Shown piece by piece: positions 37,279-47,631 of a stretch of DNA of 64,000 nucleotides (position 1 is its first letter; each line of letters begins with the position of its first letter). The stretch covers positions 6,767,962-6,831,961 of the forward strand of contig NC_067208.1 in the NCBI RefSeq assembly GCF_026262505.1, read 5' to 3'. The stretch is from Trichomonas vaginalis G3 (taxonomy: Eukaryota > Parabasalia > Trichomonadida > Trichomonadidae). Below the pieces are notes generated by a model that was not told the DNA's origin, did not search any database, and saw only the letters and a list, made by a program, of their open reading frames with translations. The position numbers and the translations under genes were made by a program.

Positions 37279-37394
37279 GACTACTTGTTTTAGGTTTTTT
37301 CCATTGTGTCATTTACTTATTTGACGTGGCAGAAAGATATAGAGAATATGAAGATGAACCAATGCCTGCAAATGTTCAGTATATGTACTCGTAA
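37263..37394 (+). CDS. 43-residue single-pass membrane protein (E2)
   Basis: Starts in another frame 16 bp before the methylase ends: MWFEIGLLVLGFFHCVIYLF, one hydrophobic segment of about 18 residues, then a charged tail ending NVQYMYS. The overlap suggests coupled expression. Not similar to the membrane protein at 48109. Function unknown. Confidence 0.4.
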   Translation: MWFEIGLLVLGFFHCVIYLFDVAERYREYEDEPMPANVQYMYS

Positions 37395-37417
37395 GAGATA
37401 TTTTTATCTAATATTAA

Positions 37418-37781
37418 ATGGACGCACAGAACTTAGCGAATGCACAGCAACCTGGACAACCAAACCCAGAGAATATTCCAAATGAAGTTAGAATACAAAC
37501 TGCAATGGCAAAACTATGGTCAAGTGCCAACAGATGTACAAATGCAAACTGCCATGTCAAATGACGCTGCGTTAGGTTTGCCACCATGGTATGCAAATAT
37601 GAGATGGAAAGAGTTTTATACAAACCCTGAAGTGGGATATAAACAACTTTATGCAGATGACGCGAACACAGGAGTTGACCCAGAATATGTTTTCTACCAG
37701 AGGAGAAACAGAATGTATGAGCTCCAGTTAAAGAATGCTATGGAACTCAACAGGAAACGTAAGAGACTAGGCGGACATTAG
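37418..37781 (+). pseudogene. Small Gln/Asn-rich gene, broken (E2)
   Basis: Starts MDAQNLANAQQPGQPNPENI after the AT-rich leader, and later holds LGLPPWYANMRWKEFYTNPE and a basic end (NRKRKRLGGH). About one break. Unrecognised; the WYANMRW-type aromatic stretch and basic tail would suit a minor virion protein. Confidence 0.4.
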
Positions 37782-37799
37782 ATTTTTACATATAGTAAA

Positions 37800-38037
37800 A
37801 TGGGTTTCTTCAGTAAATAGGAAACTTCTTTCGAAATGTTGGAAGAGGTATATGGAATGGAATAAAAACCGTAGGAAGAGGAATTTGGAACGGTGTCAAA
37901 AATATTGGTAAAAGAGTAGGTCAGTTTGTTGGTATTATACCTAAAGACCCTGAACAGAAGAAAAGCTCCTGTTATACAACAGCCTGAACCTGCACCACGT
38001 CTAGTTGGCAACCAAATCCAACACCTCAACCGTATTA
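37800..38037 (+). pseudogene. pVI/pX-like peptide gene, broken (E2)
   Basis: Remnant with the repeated RGIWNGIKTVGRGIWNGVKN pattern, followed by IGKRVGQFVGIIPKDPEQ. Amphipathic, Gly/Lys/Trp-rich, like the peptides at 18499, 23253 and 41157. About two breaks. Confidence 0.45.
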
Positions 38038-38111
38038 AAAATTATATTTTTACCGTTCGATAGTAGTTGTATATGAAACTAAGTTCTAAGTAAAACGCAT
38101 GTATAATGGAA

Positions 38112-38534
38112 TTATTCTTTTTCTTCCATCTGTAGTAAACCATACTTGAAAGTCTGAAATACTTCCACTTGGTGTTCGTATAACTTTGTAGGTTTTTCGT
38201 AAAAGTCATTTGCCAAGCATAAGAAAGAGTTTTGGGCGCCAGAAAATGAAGCATGAACAATAATAGCAGCTGGGTCGAAAACATCTTTAAATAAATATGG
38301 TTCATCTCTTGCATATCGACTGTAAATATTTGCTAAAGGAAGTTCGACTTTCTGATTTAACATTCTTTGCAAATAATACCATGACATTGCAGTGAATTCT
38401 GTATATATTTGTTCGTCTTTCTTTGGATTGTCTTCGTAGATTTGAAATGACACTTGTGAATTTTGTTTGTCATATACAATTCTCACATAAAGTGTGCTCT
38501 CGGTATTTGCATATTCATCAGCATATTTTTGCAT
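38112..38534 (-). CDS. Unrecognised protein of 140 residues (E2)
   Basis: MQKYADEYANTESTLYVRIV, QVSFQIYEDNPKKDEQIYTE and FDPAAIIVHASFSGAQNSFL. Alternating strands and aromatic residues suggest a beta-rich virion protein. Overlaps the next frame upstream on the same strand by 17 bp; the two may be parts of one gene. No relative recognised elsewhere in the window. Confidence 0.4.
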   Translation of the reverse strand: MQKYADEYANTESTLYVRIVYDKQNSQVSFQIYEDNPKKDEQIYTEFTAMSWYYLQRMLNQKVELPLANIYSRYARDEPYLFKDVFDPAAIIVHASFSGAQNSFLCLANDFYEKPTKLYEHQVEVFQTFKYGLLQMEEKE

Positions 38535-38709
38535 AACATGAATTTATTTTATCTTCTATATTTTTTAACGCAGTCTGTAGAGAAGATGAAAGGTCAACTT
38601 GTATTAGCTCAATTTCTTCCCACATTTTTCGTTTCCCTTCAGATATATAATCTATATGAAACCTTACAATAAATGGAAAACTTTTATCTTCTACAGACAC
38701 AAACTTCAT
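38518..38709 (-). pseudogene. Fragment of an unrecognised gene (E2)
   Basis: 63 residues, MKFVSVEDKSFPFIVRFHID then a helix (SSSLQTALKNIEDKINSCYA). Coding-like sequence continues upstream to about 38890, but not in a single frame, so the gene is broken. Adjacent to the 140-residue protein. Confidence 0.35.
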
Positions 38710-39016
38710 TCTACGAAAGCCAATAGCTTTTGTGACAGATGGGTCTCTTAAACCATCTAAGTGGTAGTCAAAACGATAGCCTTCATGCTTTACGGTCTCT
38801 GTCTCAAACTTTTGACCGACATTCGTAAAAAGTTCATCTAATGGTTTAGTTGTAGCAACTCTTGAATTTTCTTTTCTATTGGAAGCATATTTTATCTAGA
38901 ATAAAAATGTCGAAGAAACAGCGTCTATGAGAGAAATACAACAACCGACAACTCATTATGCAAGCTCTAAATAAGAACACAAAAACTTTTCAAACTATTC
39001 TAAGATATCTGAGTCA

Positions 39017-40185
39017 TTGAAAGAAGGAAACCTAAAACTGACATTAAACCCAATGACAGATGAGTTTCTGTTTCAAGACAATAAGAACCATACTGTTTGT
39101 ATAAATCCAACAAAAAGAACTTTAAACGAGAAACCTATAGATGAACTTCTTTTGAAAGCAGATATTGACAACAAAGCTGACAAAGAGTATGTCATTGAAA
39201 AAGTTCAAGAAGAACATGACAGAGCAGATGCAACATATGCAACAAAAGCAGATGTTGACAACAAAGCTGACAAAACATATGTTAACGATGAGTTAGCATG
39301 CGTGGCTAGTGCGTTAGTGAAGAAGGCAGATAAGGAATATGTGGATGAAAAAGACAATGAAATTAAAGAAAGGGTTGAATGGTATAATGAACGGACATCG
39401 AAGATTTTAAAAACGAAAGCTGATACAGGATGGGTTTCAGGGTGTTTAGACCTTAAAGCCGACAAAGAAACTGTAGATATGTTGGCACAAACGGTTTCAA
39501 GTCATACCAGAGGTTTAATGGAAGATGGACAACAGTTGAAAGAGCTTGAGAAAGGTGTTACAGAGTTAAGGAATACAAAAGCAGACTCGACATGGATAAA
39601 GGATATGTAGATGCAACAAAAGAACGTATTTTCGCATGGACAGAAGGAACATACCCACAAAAATATCATAGACATAGCATCTCTGACGTAATGAACTTGA
39701 AGAAAAGTTATATAAAAAAGCAGACAAACAGAGCTTCAAACATTAAAGACAGAAATACTTCAAACATATATCCTATAGGCTCTATTTATACGTCAATGAA
39801 CTCTACCAGACCAGAAGTAGTACTTGGTTTTGGAACTTGGACTCAAATAGTCGACAGGTTTTTGTATTGTGCAAACTCTTCAAAGGAAACAGGTGGAAGT
39901 AAAACGATTTCAGGTGAAAATTTACCTGCACACAGTCACTACATAGATTTAAGTACATCTCAAGCAGGTTGCATAAGCATAGATATTGGATTGGTCAGGA
40001 ATGACAAAAGGTAAAGGATATGATGTTAAAGACAACGTTAAGTTTGCTATAATTGTTACTGGAGTAACACTGAGGGAGGAGGAAACCATATACATAACGT
40101 TTCAGGATATACGCAAACAACGGGACAAAGTAAAGACTACATGCCACCTTACATGACAGTTTACGCATGGTATAGAAATGCTTAG
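39017..40185 (+). pseudogene. Tail-fibre gene, broken (E2)
   Basis: The stalk has DNKADKEYVIEKVQEEHDRA and VKKADKEYVDEKDNEIKER modules. The tip (YPIGSIYTSMNSTRPEVVLG, then QIVDRFLYCANSSKETGGSK and GENLPAHSHYIDLSTSQAG) is of the tail-collar type. From about 39342 the DNA is close to identical to the E3 fibre. About two breaks. Convergent with the integrase remnant. Confidence 0.7.
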
Positions 40186-41140
40186 TCGTCATTTTCAACT
40201 TCTTTAGCATATTCGTCAGGAGTTGTCTTATATTTGTTAGGAACTGTCTTTGAAAGTATACCACCTTGAACTTTGACAAGTTTGAAACGAGGTCTGACAA
40301 TAGTAGTTTTATCTTCTGCTTGCAGTGTGTACATTTTGCCATGTTTGCCTAAAACTTCATAATATTCTCTTGTATACTTTCTTCTATTTTTACGAACACG
40401 AATGTGAGTACCTGTCGAGTTCCCATTGTTGTCATAGTCAATAGTATTTTCATATGGGTCGCGTTTAGGTATTTCTATTTTTACTTTGTCACCTTTCTGA
40501 AGTTTGAAGCCTGGCATTCTTTCTTGTTTGTCTCTTTTGACTAAACTATTAAATATATAGTCTTTCTCTAAGTCAGGGTTGTTTTTCATTTCTTCAGGGG
40601 AAGTGGTTTCCCAAACCTTTTTGTTTACGGCTATTGTAAATATTTAAAACTTGTCTCATCTTTGCCATGGAGAAGTGTCTATACTTGTCGTCATATGACA
40701 TTTCATCTACCTCACCACCTTGTGGTTGGTTTAAGTCTCTTAAGTTTTTATACAACTGTCAATGACACAAGAGCAGAATGGTTTTGGTCGACAATGAAAT
40801 ATTGGTTTACATTTTTTGAACGCAGATAGTTTTTAATATCGTCTGATTTGAAAGAACTTTCACAGTCAGATGTCAGTTTTGTTGGATGGTATTTGTCAAC
40901 GAATATTGTCAAAGCAGTTTTCACATCTAAAATATTTTTGGACCATAATGGTATGGCTTCACAGTATCTTGTGTTTTGACCGACAAATATTAGCCAGTAT
41001 GGGGTCCATCTTCTCTATACCTCGGAATGTTTTCCAAGATATCCATAAACCAAGCATTTGGTGTTGAACTAAAGATTTTTATCATGAGTGCTTTCTTTGT
41101 CGCTTTAGAAACATAGGGGTCCTTGTTTGGATTCGTCATT
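40182..41140 (-). pseudogene. Maverick integrase, heavily broken (E2)
   Basis: The open C-terminal 135 residues carry KLQKGDKVKIEIPKRDPYEN and RKYTREYYEVLGKHGKMYTL, the SH3-like and chromodomain-like end of Maverick integrases, as in the E1 protein (RPGQKVQVIVEP). Sequence upstream to about 41140 gives scattered integrase-like peptides. Several breaks. It has no other gene in this 0.6-kb stretch. Confidence 0.65.
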
Positions 41141-41156
41141 TTTTAACCCATAAGAA

Positions 41157-41558
41157 ATGGGTTTATTTGGCGCATTAGCAGGAGTTGCATCCAGATTTTT
41201 GCCCGCAGTGGGAACAATAGCCAGAGGTGTATTTGGAGTTGGAAGGAAGATTTTGAGTACATTAGGTATACTTAAAGAGAAAGCACAACCTATTATACAA
41301 ACTGTACAGAAAGGTTGGGATGTAGCACGAGATGCAGCAAATCTTATTCCAAATCCTGAAACAAGAGGAAAAGTTCAAGGATGGATGGATAATGTAGGAA
41401 GACAAGCAGGAAACTATTATAACAAAGCAAATGACTACTATAACCAAGCAGGGCACTACATGGACCAAGGTGAAAGATTCTTTAACAGAGGATATAACCA
41501 TGCACAACAGTGGGTAAACAATAACCAACCTCAACCGCCTCAAACGTGGGGAATGTAA
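41157..41558 (+). CDS. pVI/pX-like amphipathic protein (E2)
   Basis: 133 residues. MGLFGALAGVASRFLPAVGT and ARGVFGVGRKILSTLG form a Gly-rich amphipathic membrane-active helix, followed by a coil and a Tyr/Gln/Asn tail (YYNKANDYYNQAGHYMDQGE). Same type as the E1 and E3 peptides and beside the same coil gene (41749). Probable minor capsid protein acting on membranes. Confidence 0.55.
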   Translation: MGLFGALAGVASRFLPAVGTIARGVFGVGRKILSTLGILKEKAQPIIQTVQKGWDVARDAANLIPNPETRGKVQGWMDNVGRQAGNYYNKANDYYNQAGHYMDQGERFFNRGYNHAQQWVNNNQPQPPQTWGM

Positions 41559-41748
41559 AATTTTTAACTAGGATGAAATGAACAATACAGCATTGAGACA
41601 AATGGGTTCAAGATGGATTTGTCGACTTCCAGCAGTTACACAACACGTGTTTGTCAAGTCCTCCTATACCTCAGGAAGTTTTAGACCGACTTAAAAAACC
41701 TAAAAACCAGTTGAAAACAAAAAAACTAAAATTTTTTACTGAGATGAA

Positions 41749-42333
41749 ATGACCGAAGAAGTTGAAACGGTAGATTTGACACCACAAACAAAAAGTTCAG
41801 AACCATTGTCAAAACCTGTCAAAGAACTTACAGATGAAGAGAAAAATTCAATAATAGAAAGTGCCAGGTCTGGAAATACAAACCCTAACTATAAAGTCAC
41901 TTTTCATAGAAATGGAACGGCTAGTATCTCAAAAAAGAAACAGACTCTCACAAATAAAATATTGAAGTCTGAAGGAGCTTTCGAGACAACAGATGGAAAA
42001 GTTTACTTCACTGACCAACAGTTCATTATAGAACATCTCATTGACTTAGAGTCGAAATATTCTAAACTTTACAACAAACACAAAAAGTTGAAAGGAAAAC
42101 AAAAACAAATGGCATATGATATTTATGAAGATGTTGACGACACAACCATACCTGCAAGTGAGGTAAAGTCAGAGGAACCGAAAAGTGACGAAAAACCAAT
42201 AGAAGAAGGGAAGCCAAAAACTGAAGATAAACCAAAACCAAAGGTTAGTTTCAATACTAAACCAAGTCAACCTTCATTAGCTGGTATGGGTTGGCGTCAA
42301 AGACTTATGGCAGCAGGCGGTTATGTAAAGTAA
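41749..42333 (+). CDS. Small conserved Maverick protein with coil (E2)
   Basis: 194 residues. NPNYKVTFHRNGTASISKKK, then IIEHLIDLESKYSKLYNKHK coil, then a Lys/Pro/Glu-rich linker and a conserved-looking end SLAGMGWRQRLMAAGGYVK. Same layout as 14821 (E1) and 22804 (E3). Lies 31 bp before the polymerase on the same strand. Confidence 0.5.
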   Translation: MTEEVETVDLTPQTKSSEPLSKPVKELTDEEKNSIIESARSGNTNPNYKVTFHRNGTASISKKKQTLTNKILKSEGAFETTDGKVYFTDQQFIIEHLIDLESKYSKLYNKHKKLKGKQKQMAYDIYEDVDDTTIPASEVKSEEPKSDEKPIEEGKPKTEDKPKPKVSFNTKPSQPSLAGMGWRQRLMAAGGYVK

Positions 42334-42364
42334 AGAAAAAAAATATTTTTTTATTTTTATAAAA

Positions 42365-44513
42365 ATGCCCCCATATAGAATGGATAGAAAATCTGCTAGA
42401 ATAAAAGCAGAGTTAGAAAGATATGGTTGGAAAGTTTCGAAGAATTTTAAATATAGGAAGGGAAGACCCATAAAAGTCTATGACAAATTGTCTGGTCTTC
42501 GCTACGAAATGGATTTGGAAACAGCGCGCGCCAATTATCCAAACAGACTAGAGAGGTTAGAAGAAGAACGTCTTATGGACATGCCTTTCAATGTTAGTGA
42601 ACCGCAAGTTGAAGGACACGACGGCTTTGCCAGATTCTATTGGAAACATGACGAACAATTGCATCCTTTGAGAAGGAAAAAAGGAAAAGGTGAAGACAAA
42701 CATGCTCCCATGGAAAGAACAAGATATGCATATGAAAAGTACCGTGAAGTTAGAAGTCAAATTACATCTGGTCGAACCTTTACAGTAAACTTTGACGAAG
42801 GAAAGAACAAAGAAGGCTTCATGGGAGTACTTGCTGCCATACAAGACGGAAATAAGAAAGGATACAATCTCAGATTGACCATAACAGATTTGGATGGTCA
42901 CATTTACTATGCACATGGCAATGTCACAACAGCTGCAATGCTTCTTGACGCTTTCAAGACTACAAAGAGAGAACAAATGGTTGACTCCGACTCAGACATT
43001 TTGAATGCAATTGAAGGAATTGCAAGTGTAAAATTTGAATGGTACCAACCTAACCCTCAAGCAGTCAGACAACATGCTGGATACTTCCCGTTCATAAATA
43101 AGTCTGACATTGACTTGACAAGGTATGGAATTTACAATTCAATTGAAACAATTGTCAATGAACCTTGTATTCTTACATGTCTCAGGAACTCTGGTCTTGT
43201 TACAGAAGAGAAGATGAAGTATCTTGAGTCATGTGTGAAGACAAGGTACATTCTCAGAGGTCAATTGGCAAAAATTGCACCGTTGGCAAATGTCAATATC
43301 CGAGTCAACATTCCGACTGAGAAAGGTTCTTCACATGACGACTATGTTGTTGACAAAGACTTACCATGGTTGAAGATTGTAATTGTCCACAACCACTTCA
43401 TGTTGAACGAAAGTCTTACAAACCCATTGTTCGGAAAAGGCAAGTGCAACATTGTCAGAGCTGTAAACATTCTTTTCGAGAAAGGTTTGTTGGAACCAAT
43501 TCCAGATGACAAGCTGACAGAAACTTTTGTACCAAAAGACGAAACAAACTTTTCATTGTTAGCAAGACCAAAAGTTGTTCCAGACAAAGTTATAGCACAA
43601 AAGAAGTACACTGTTCCAAAAGGAGTTGGATTGTTCGGATACCAACCTGAACCAGAAGAACTTCCAATGAGGTTGCAAGAACTTCAAGATGCTATAAACA
43701 AACTTCCATTGAGACATCCAATTGACGTCAAATTGTATTGGAGAGCATCGGAGTTAGGTCAGAAGGTTTTATATGAAACAGGTTGCTTCGACGATGTTTA
43801 TGAGATAGCAGGCGAAGTTTCTCAGAAGATAAGAGACTCACTTGAATTTCCACGAACTGGACCCATTGGTTGCGACAAGTTCGACTCAAACGAAAAGATA
43901 TACTATGTCGACCTTAACGCTGCATACATGAGGTTCGTCCAATATATCCGACTGGAATTCCAAACGAAGACGGTGAGGTTCCCAGGAAGGAACTATCAGT
44001 TGGAAAAGTCATACAACAACTGTATGATATTAGGAAAGCTTCAAACCCCAAACTTGCAATGACACTCAAATTGCTTATGAATTCGACATGGGGATATTCC
44101 ATTAAGAAACCTCAAAGATGAAGAGTAAACACTATGAGAAGGTCGACAACTTTGTTGAAAGGTTTCTCCCCTTTTGTTTTGAAATCGAATTTACTCAAGG
44201 TCAAGGTGGCTTAGTAACCACAGTAAAACCTATTGTCGAACATTGGTCTTACCCTCAGTTCGCAAAGGCAGTCCTTGACAACTACAACAAATTCTTCTCC
44301 GAAGTCAAATCGAAAGTTGTGGTTTTACTGAGAACATTGACGCACTCATGACGAACGAAGAAGGATACAACAAACTCATTGAAATGGGAATGGTCGGTGA
44401 AAAGATGGGCTGTTTTAAGCTAGATAAGGTATTTTCCGAAGTTATGTCCTCTCCAAGCGTAAGTACTGGGGCATACTTGAAGACGGCACAGAAATAAAAC
44501 ATTGCATGAAGTA
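42365..44513 (+). pseudogene. Maverick family B DNA polymerase, broken (E2)
   Basis: The long first part has 565 open residues. Polymerase motif A appears as IYYVDLNAAYMRF near residue 520; a motif B-like KLLMNSTWGYSIKKP and an ending ILEDGTEIKHCMK follow. The N-terminal half is unlike that of the E1 polymerase and I do not recognise exonuclease motifs in it, so it seems to be a different polymerase lineage. About three breaks. Next to the small-gene block. Confidence 0.65.
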
Positions 44514-44609
44514 AAAAATTTTTATTCGAATTTGAATCGGACAGGTCGAGTTACACCATTCTTGGTCTCAAACTCATATATAACCTGTTTGTTTGTATTT
44601 TCGTCGACT

Positions 44610-44914
44610 ATGGCACGAGACACGAACATTGACCAAAGTAAAAATGTTCGGATGGTCACGCAGCCAATCGCATTCGAGCACTTCGAAGAAGCCTTACGTT
44701 CAAGGGAGAGGGTGTCTGGTGCAAGGGAGAGGTCATGAGACTCTACGAGCAGTACATCCTCAATGCCTGGGAGGACAAATCGTCCTTGGATTGGCAAATC
44801 TACCAAACTCCTCTGGGACGACCTCCTACGCAACTGGGAGAACGAAAGAGTCCAATTCAAAGGTCGGGAACTAATTTTGCAAATTGACCTTAATTTCACA
44901 TACTTATCCAAATA
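44610..44914 (+). pseudogene. Helical small-block gene, broken (E2; possible counterpart of h)
   Basis: Starts MARDTNIDQSKNVRMVTQPI, later pieces include MRLYEQYILNAWEDKSSLDW and LILQIDLNFTYL. G/C-rich codons. Position at the outer edge of the block resembles gene h of E1 but sequence similarity is weak. A few breaks. A short opposite-strand frame at 44522-44629 overlaps its start. Confidence 0.35.
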
Positions 44915-44963
44915 AACGCCTAAATTTACTCGGGGTTTCCCCTAAAATAAAATTTTTTTACTC

Positions 44964-45325
44964 TTAGAACCACTCGAGGTTCTCCTTACGGTTGTTGAGC
45001 TTGTCACCGTCAATGTGTCTGACCTTCGTCTTCTGCCTGGATTTGGAACCCATTGAATTGCGACACAGCTTGCCCATGGAAATTGAACCGCGATTCCGAA
45101 GGTTAAGGTTCAAGTGTCCCAAGTTGTTGAGGACTGGGTAAGAACCTTGCCGGTCTCCCTGTTGCGGATTTGGTATGGGTAGGGTTGGGAAATTTCGTAA
45201 GTGTCATCGGCAACAAGGGTTGCCCAAACTTCCTCTTCTTCGTGTTTCTCTCTTCCTCTTCTTCCTCTTCCTCTTCTTCGTGTTTCTCTTCTTCTCGACA
45301 ATTCCTTCTTCAATTCTGTGTTCAC
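44964..45325 (-). pseudogene. HNH endonuclease with NUMOD4-like region, broken (E2)
   Basis: DDTYEISQPYPYQIRNRETG resembles the NUMOD4 module (YEIS...G.VRN..TGK), and RHIDGDKLNNRKENLEWF is a textbook HNH motif of phage-type homing endonucleases. About one break. Such enzymes cut DNA and promote spread of their own gene. None is seen in E1 at the same place, which suits a mobile nuclease. Confidence 0.7.
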
Positions 45326-45665
45326 GAATTACGGTGTTGCATGTTCTGTCCTTTCCGAGTACCTTCCAGATGGCGTCTATCTCTTCGAAGAAACGGTAGA
45401 TGAGTCTGGCAAGGTCTCGGTTCTCTCTCGCGTAAATGCGCAAGGTTTCCGTCAAATCGTTCAGGACTTTCTCATTGGAAGCTTGGTTCATGAGGAACTC
45501 ACCTTTAAGTCCCTTCATCTCTTCCATAAGACTACTTTGGAGAGTCTTAACGGTGTTTGTCAGATGAGCTTTCAAATTCAAAATTTGAATTTGAACTGGG
45601 CGCTTGTCTGGCAACATTGAAAGGACATCTGCCATTGTGTTCGGCTTCGGTGCTTGTTCGGACAT
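45204..45665 (-). CDS. Coiled-coil protein with basic tail (E2)
   Basis: 153 residues, MSEQAPKPNTMADVLSMLPD, then a long coil (NLKAHLTNTVKTLQSSLMEE, LNDLTETLRIYARENRDLAR) and a KKRKRKKRKRETRRR tail. The tail overlaps the HNH gene in another frame and may be extended artificially. G/C-rich codons. A possible relative of the E1 coiled-coil gene at 20949. Function unknown. Confidence 0.45.
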   Translation of the reverse strand: MSEQAPKPNTMADVLSMLPDKRPVQIQILNLKAHLTNTVKTLQSSLMEEMKGLKGEFLMNQASNEKVLNDLTETLRIYARENRDLARLIYRFFEEIDAIWKVLGKDRTCNTVIREHRIEEGIVEKKRNTKKRKRKKRKRETRRRGSLGNPCCR

Positions 45666-45697
45666 CGAAAAAATGAAGTGGTTTGAGAATGACGGTT

Positions 45698-46282
45698 TTA
45701 CTTCAAAAAGCTTGTTATGACGGTTAAGTCATACAACAAGTTTAAAATAATATCTTGTTCTTCTTCTGAACGTTTGTTGTCTCTTCCGATAAAAGTTTCG
45801 AACATGAGAACCAAAAAACGTTTTTTGAGATTGCGGAAGAGTTCAGGCAAACGTTCATATTCTGGATATGTTGGGAGCAGTTCAAAACATCTGAGCTGAC
45901 TTTCGGACAAAATTGGGACAATGTCAGAAAATTCATCTTTGGTCGGACTGCTTGAAGGTAAGTCCCTTACATGTAAGTAGCTCTGGTAAAGTCTTCTCAT
46001 TTCTGCTAACTTTTGGAGTATAGCTTCGTAGTTTAGAAGTTTTAATTTTAATTGTCTTATTCCACTCTTTACTTCTAAACGGTAAGTATCCATGAGGTCA
46101 AGAGTAGCTTTGGTAGCTTTAAGTGGAGCTATCTGTTCCTTGACTTGTGCAATTTTGGTTGCAATTGTGGTTTGAGCTCCTTCAAGTTCGCCGTCTATGT
46201 CGTTCTCAACACCTTCAACCATAGCTTGAAACTCTTCATCGGTCCATTGAGTTTGGTGTGGGACGAATTTAACTTGCTTCAT
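45698..46282 (-). CDS. Gene f of the small-gene block, coiled coil (E2)
   Basis: 194 residues. SYLHVRDLPSSSPTKDEFSD, ELLPTYPEYERLPELFRNLK and KRFLVLMFETF match the E1 protein at 10437 almost position by position. Residues 30-95 form the coil. Same strand as gene e, 41 bp downstream of it. The best evidence that the block is under selection in diverged Mavericks. Function unknown. Confidence 0.65.
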   Translation of the reverse strand: MKQVKFVPHQTQWTDEEFQAMVEGVENDIDGELEGAQTTIATKIAQVKEQIAPLKATKATLDLMDTYRLEVKSGIRQLKLKLLNYEAILQKLAEMRRLYQSYLHVRDLPSSSPTKDEFSDIVPILSESQLRCFELLPTYPEYERLPELFRNLKKRFLVLMFETFIGRDNKRSEEEQDIILNLLYDLTVITSFLK

Positions 46283-46323
46283 TCAAAAAATGAAAAAAAT
46301 GTTTTTACTCTAAACGTTAAGGT

Positions 46324-46689
46324 TTACTGAACTGGTTGGATGTCGCCTTCACAGGTTATGTAGAACGGCTGACCCGAGAAGTGAAGGAGACCCTTGAGAA
46401 TTTGGCTCATTCTTGGGAAAGGGTTCTCTCTGGTTGGAAGTTGTATCCAAGGACGCTTTGCAAAGAACTTGAGAAGAGCTTCTTTCTTTGCTTGCTTTAT
46501 GTCGTCGTAGGCTGTCCCGTCTGGTATTTGAATTGGAATTCCAGTCGAAGTCTCGAGATTCAAGGCAGCCCTTCCCGTTATCCAACAGTTAACAAGCTTG
46601 CCTTTTACATTCTGCCTGAGGAAGTCTTTAACAAGCTCGTTAATTTCAATTAGGTAAATTGCCTCGTCGGTAGGTTCGACCTCGACCAT
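46324..46689 (-). CDS. Gene e of the small-gene block (E2)
   Basis: 121 residues. IYLIEINELVKDFLRQNVKG and LLKFFAKRPWIQLPTRENPF match the E1 protein at 10002. The start codon touches the first unit of the 21-bp repeat, just as the E1 gene touches its repeat. Followed by gene f. Function unknown. Confidence 0.6.
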   Translation of the reverse strand: MVEVEPTDEAIYLIEINELVKDFLRQNVKGKLVNCWITGRAALNLETSTGIPIQIPDGTAYDDIKQAKKEALLKFFAKRPWIQLPTRENPFPRMSQILKGLLHFSGQPFYITCEGDIQPVQ

Positions 46690-46690
46690 T

Positions 46691-46990
46691 GCTACTGTCA
46701 GTAAAAGTACTGCTACTGTCAGTAAAAGTACTGCTACTGTCAGAAAAAGTACTGCTACTGTCAGTAAAAGTACTGCTACTGTCAGTAAAAGTACTGCTAC
46801 TGTCAGTAGCAGTACTGCTAGGAGCAGTAAAAGTACTGCTACGAGCAGTAAAAAGGAAAATTTGAGAGGGTTTTCGACGATAAAGTACTGCTACTGTCAG
46901 AAAAAAGTTACTGCTACTGTCAGAAAAAGTACTGCTACTGTCAGTAAAAGTACTGCTACTGTCAGTAGCAGTACTGCTAGGAGCAGAGAT
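46691..46990. repeat. 21-bp tandem repeat array between divergent genes c and e (E2)
   Basis: About 13 units of AGTACTGCTACTGTCAGTAAA and shorter variants with AGCAGTACTGCTA palindromes. An interrupter (GGAAAATTTGAGAGGGTTTT, 46853-46872) divides it. It occupies the same place between divergent genes e and c as the 15-bp array of E1, but the unit sequence and length are unrelated. Minus-strand reading gives SSTFTDS repeats. Confidence 0.9.
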
Positions 46991-47027
46991 TTTTATCGTT
47001 GTGGTCCGACGGTTAAGCCACAAACGA

Positions 47028-47603
47028 ATGTCCGACGTCCCCCAACCGAGCCCATTCCCAAAACCAGAGGAACCTAAAGCACCAGCCCCTGCACCTCAGT
47101 TCCAGCAAGTCCCTCCACCAAAATTACTACCAATTTCCACCTCAAAGGTTACTACCAATTTCCACTACAAGGCTTCCCGAACTACCCTCCTCAGCCTATG
47201 CCTTACTTCCCCAACCCTTGGATGTTCCAGCAAGCTCCACCCCAGCAATTCCAATCTCAATCCAAGAGAGACCAAGAGTTCGAAGAAGGTCTGAACCGCT
47301 TACGCAAAGATTATGCTACTGCCCCTAGGAAGACGACAGGCTTTCAGTCTCTTCCCTCAAATCGACCGATTCGACTCGTACCACAGATTCGGTTCGTGAC
47401 CGTGAAGACTACCTCAAGCAGTCTGAGAGACTCTTCATCCTACAATCATTTACAACTGGAGCTCTCAAGAAACATGCGCAATTACGAAGGTCAGACACCA
47501 GCTGGAGACCGCAAAACAGACGTACTCGCAAAGAGCAGTCCAACTGGTCAAAACAAAGACTGAGATAGTCGACTTCATTCTTGCAGCTTGCCCATACAAG
47601 TAA
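47028..47603 (+). pseudogene. Gene c of the small-gene block, broken (E2)
   Basis: Starts MSDVPQPSPFPKPEEPKAPA. Later parts hold RDQEFEEGLNRLRKDYATAP and end VDFILAACPYK, matching the E1 gene at 8637 (QDLEAGLNALRNDYKRE and MDFILSACPDEI). Pro/Gln-rich first half. About two or three breaks. Divergent from gene e across the 21-bp repeat. Confidence 0.6.
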
Positions 47604-47631
47604 AAAAATAAAACAATTACGAGTTAAACTT

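Noticed and set aside
44522-44911. 129-residue minus-strand gene
   Set aside because: Most of it mirrors the plus-strand small-block gene; only the last 35 codons look coding-like, not enough for a call.
45170-45403. Serine- and phenylalanine-rich plus-strand proteins
   Set aside because: They are antisense readings of the Arg/Glu-rich tail of the coiled-coil gene.
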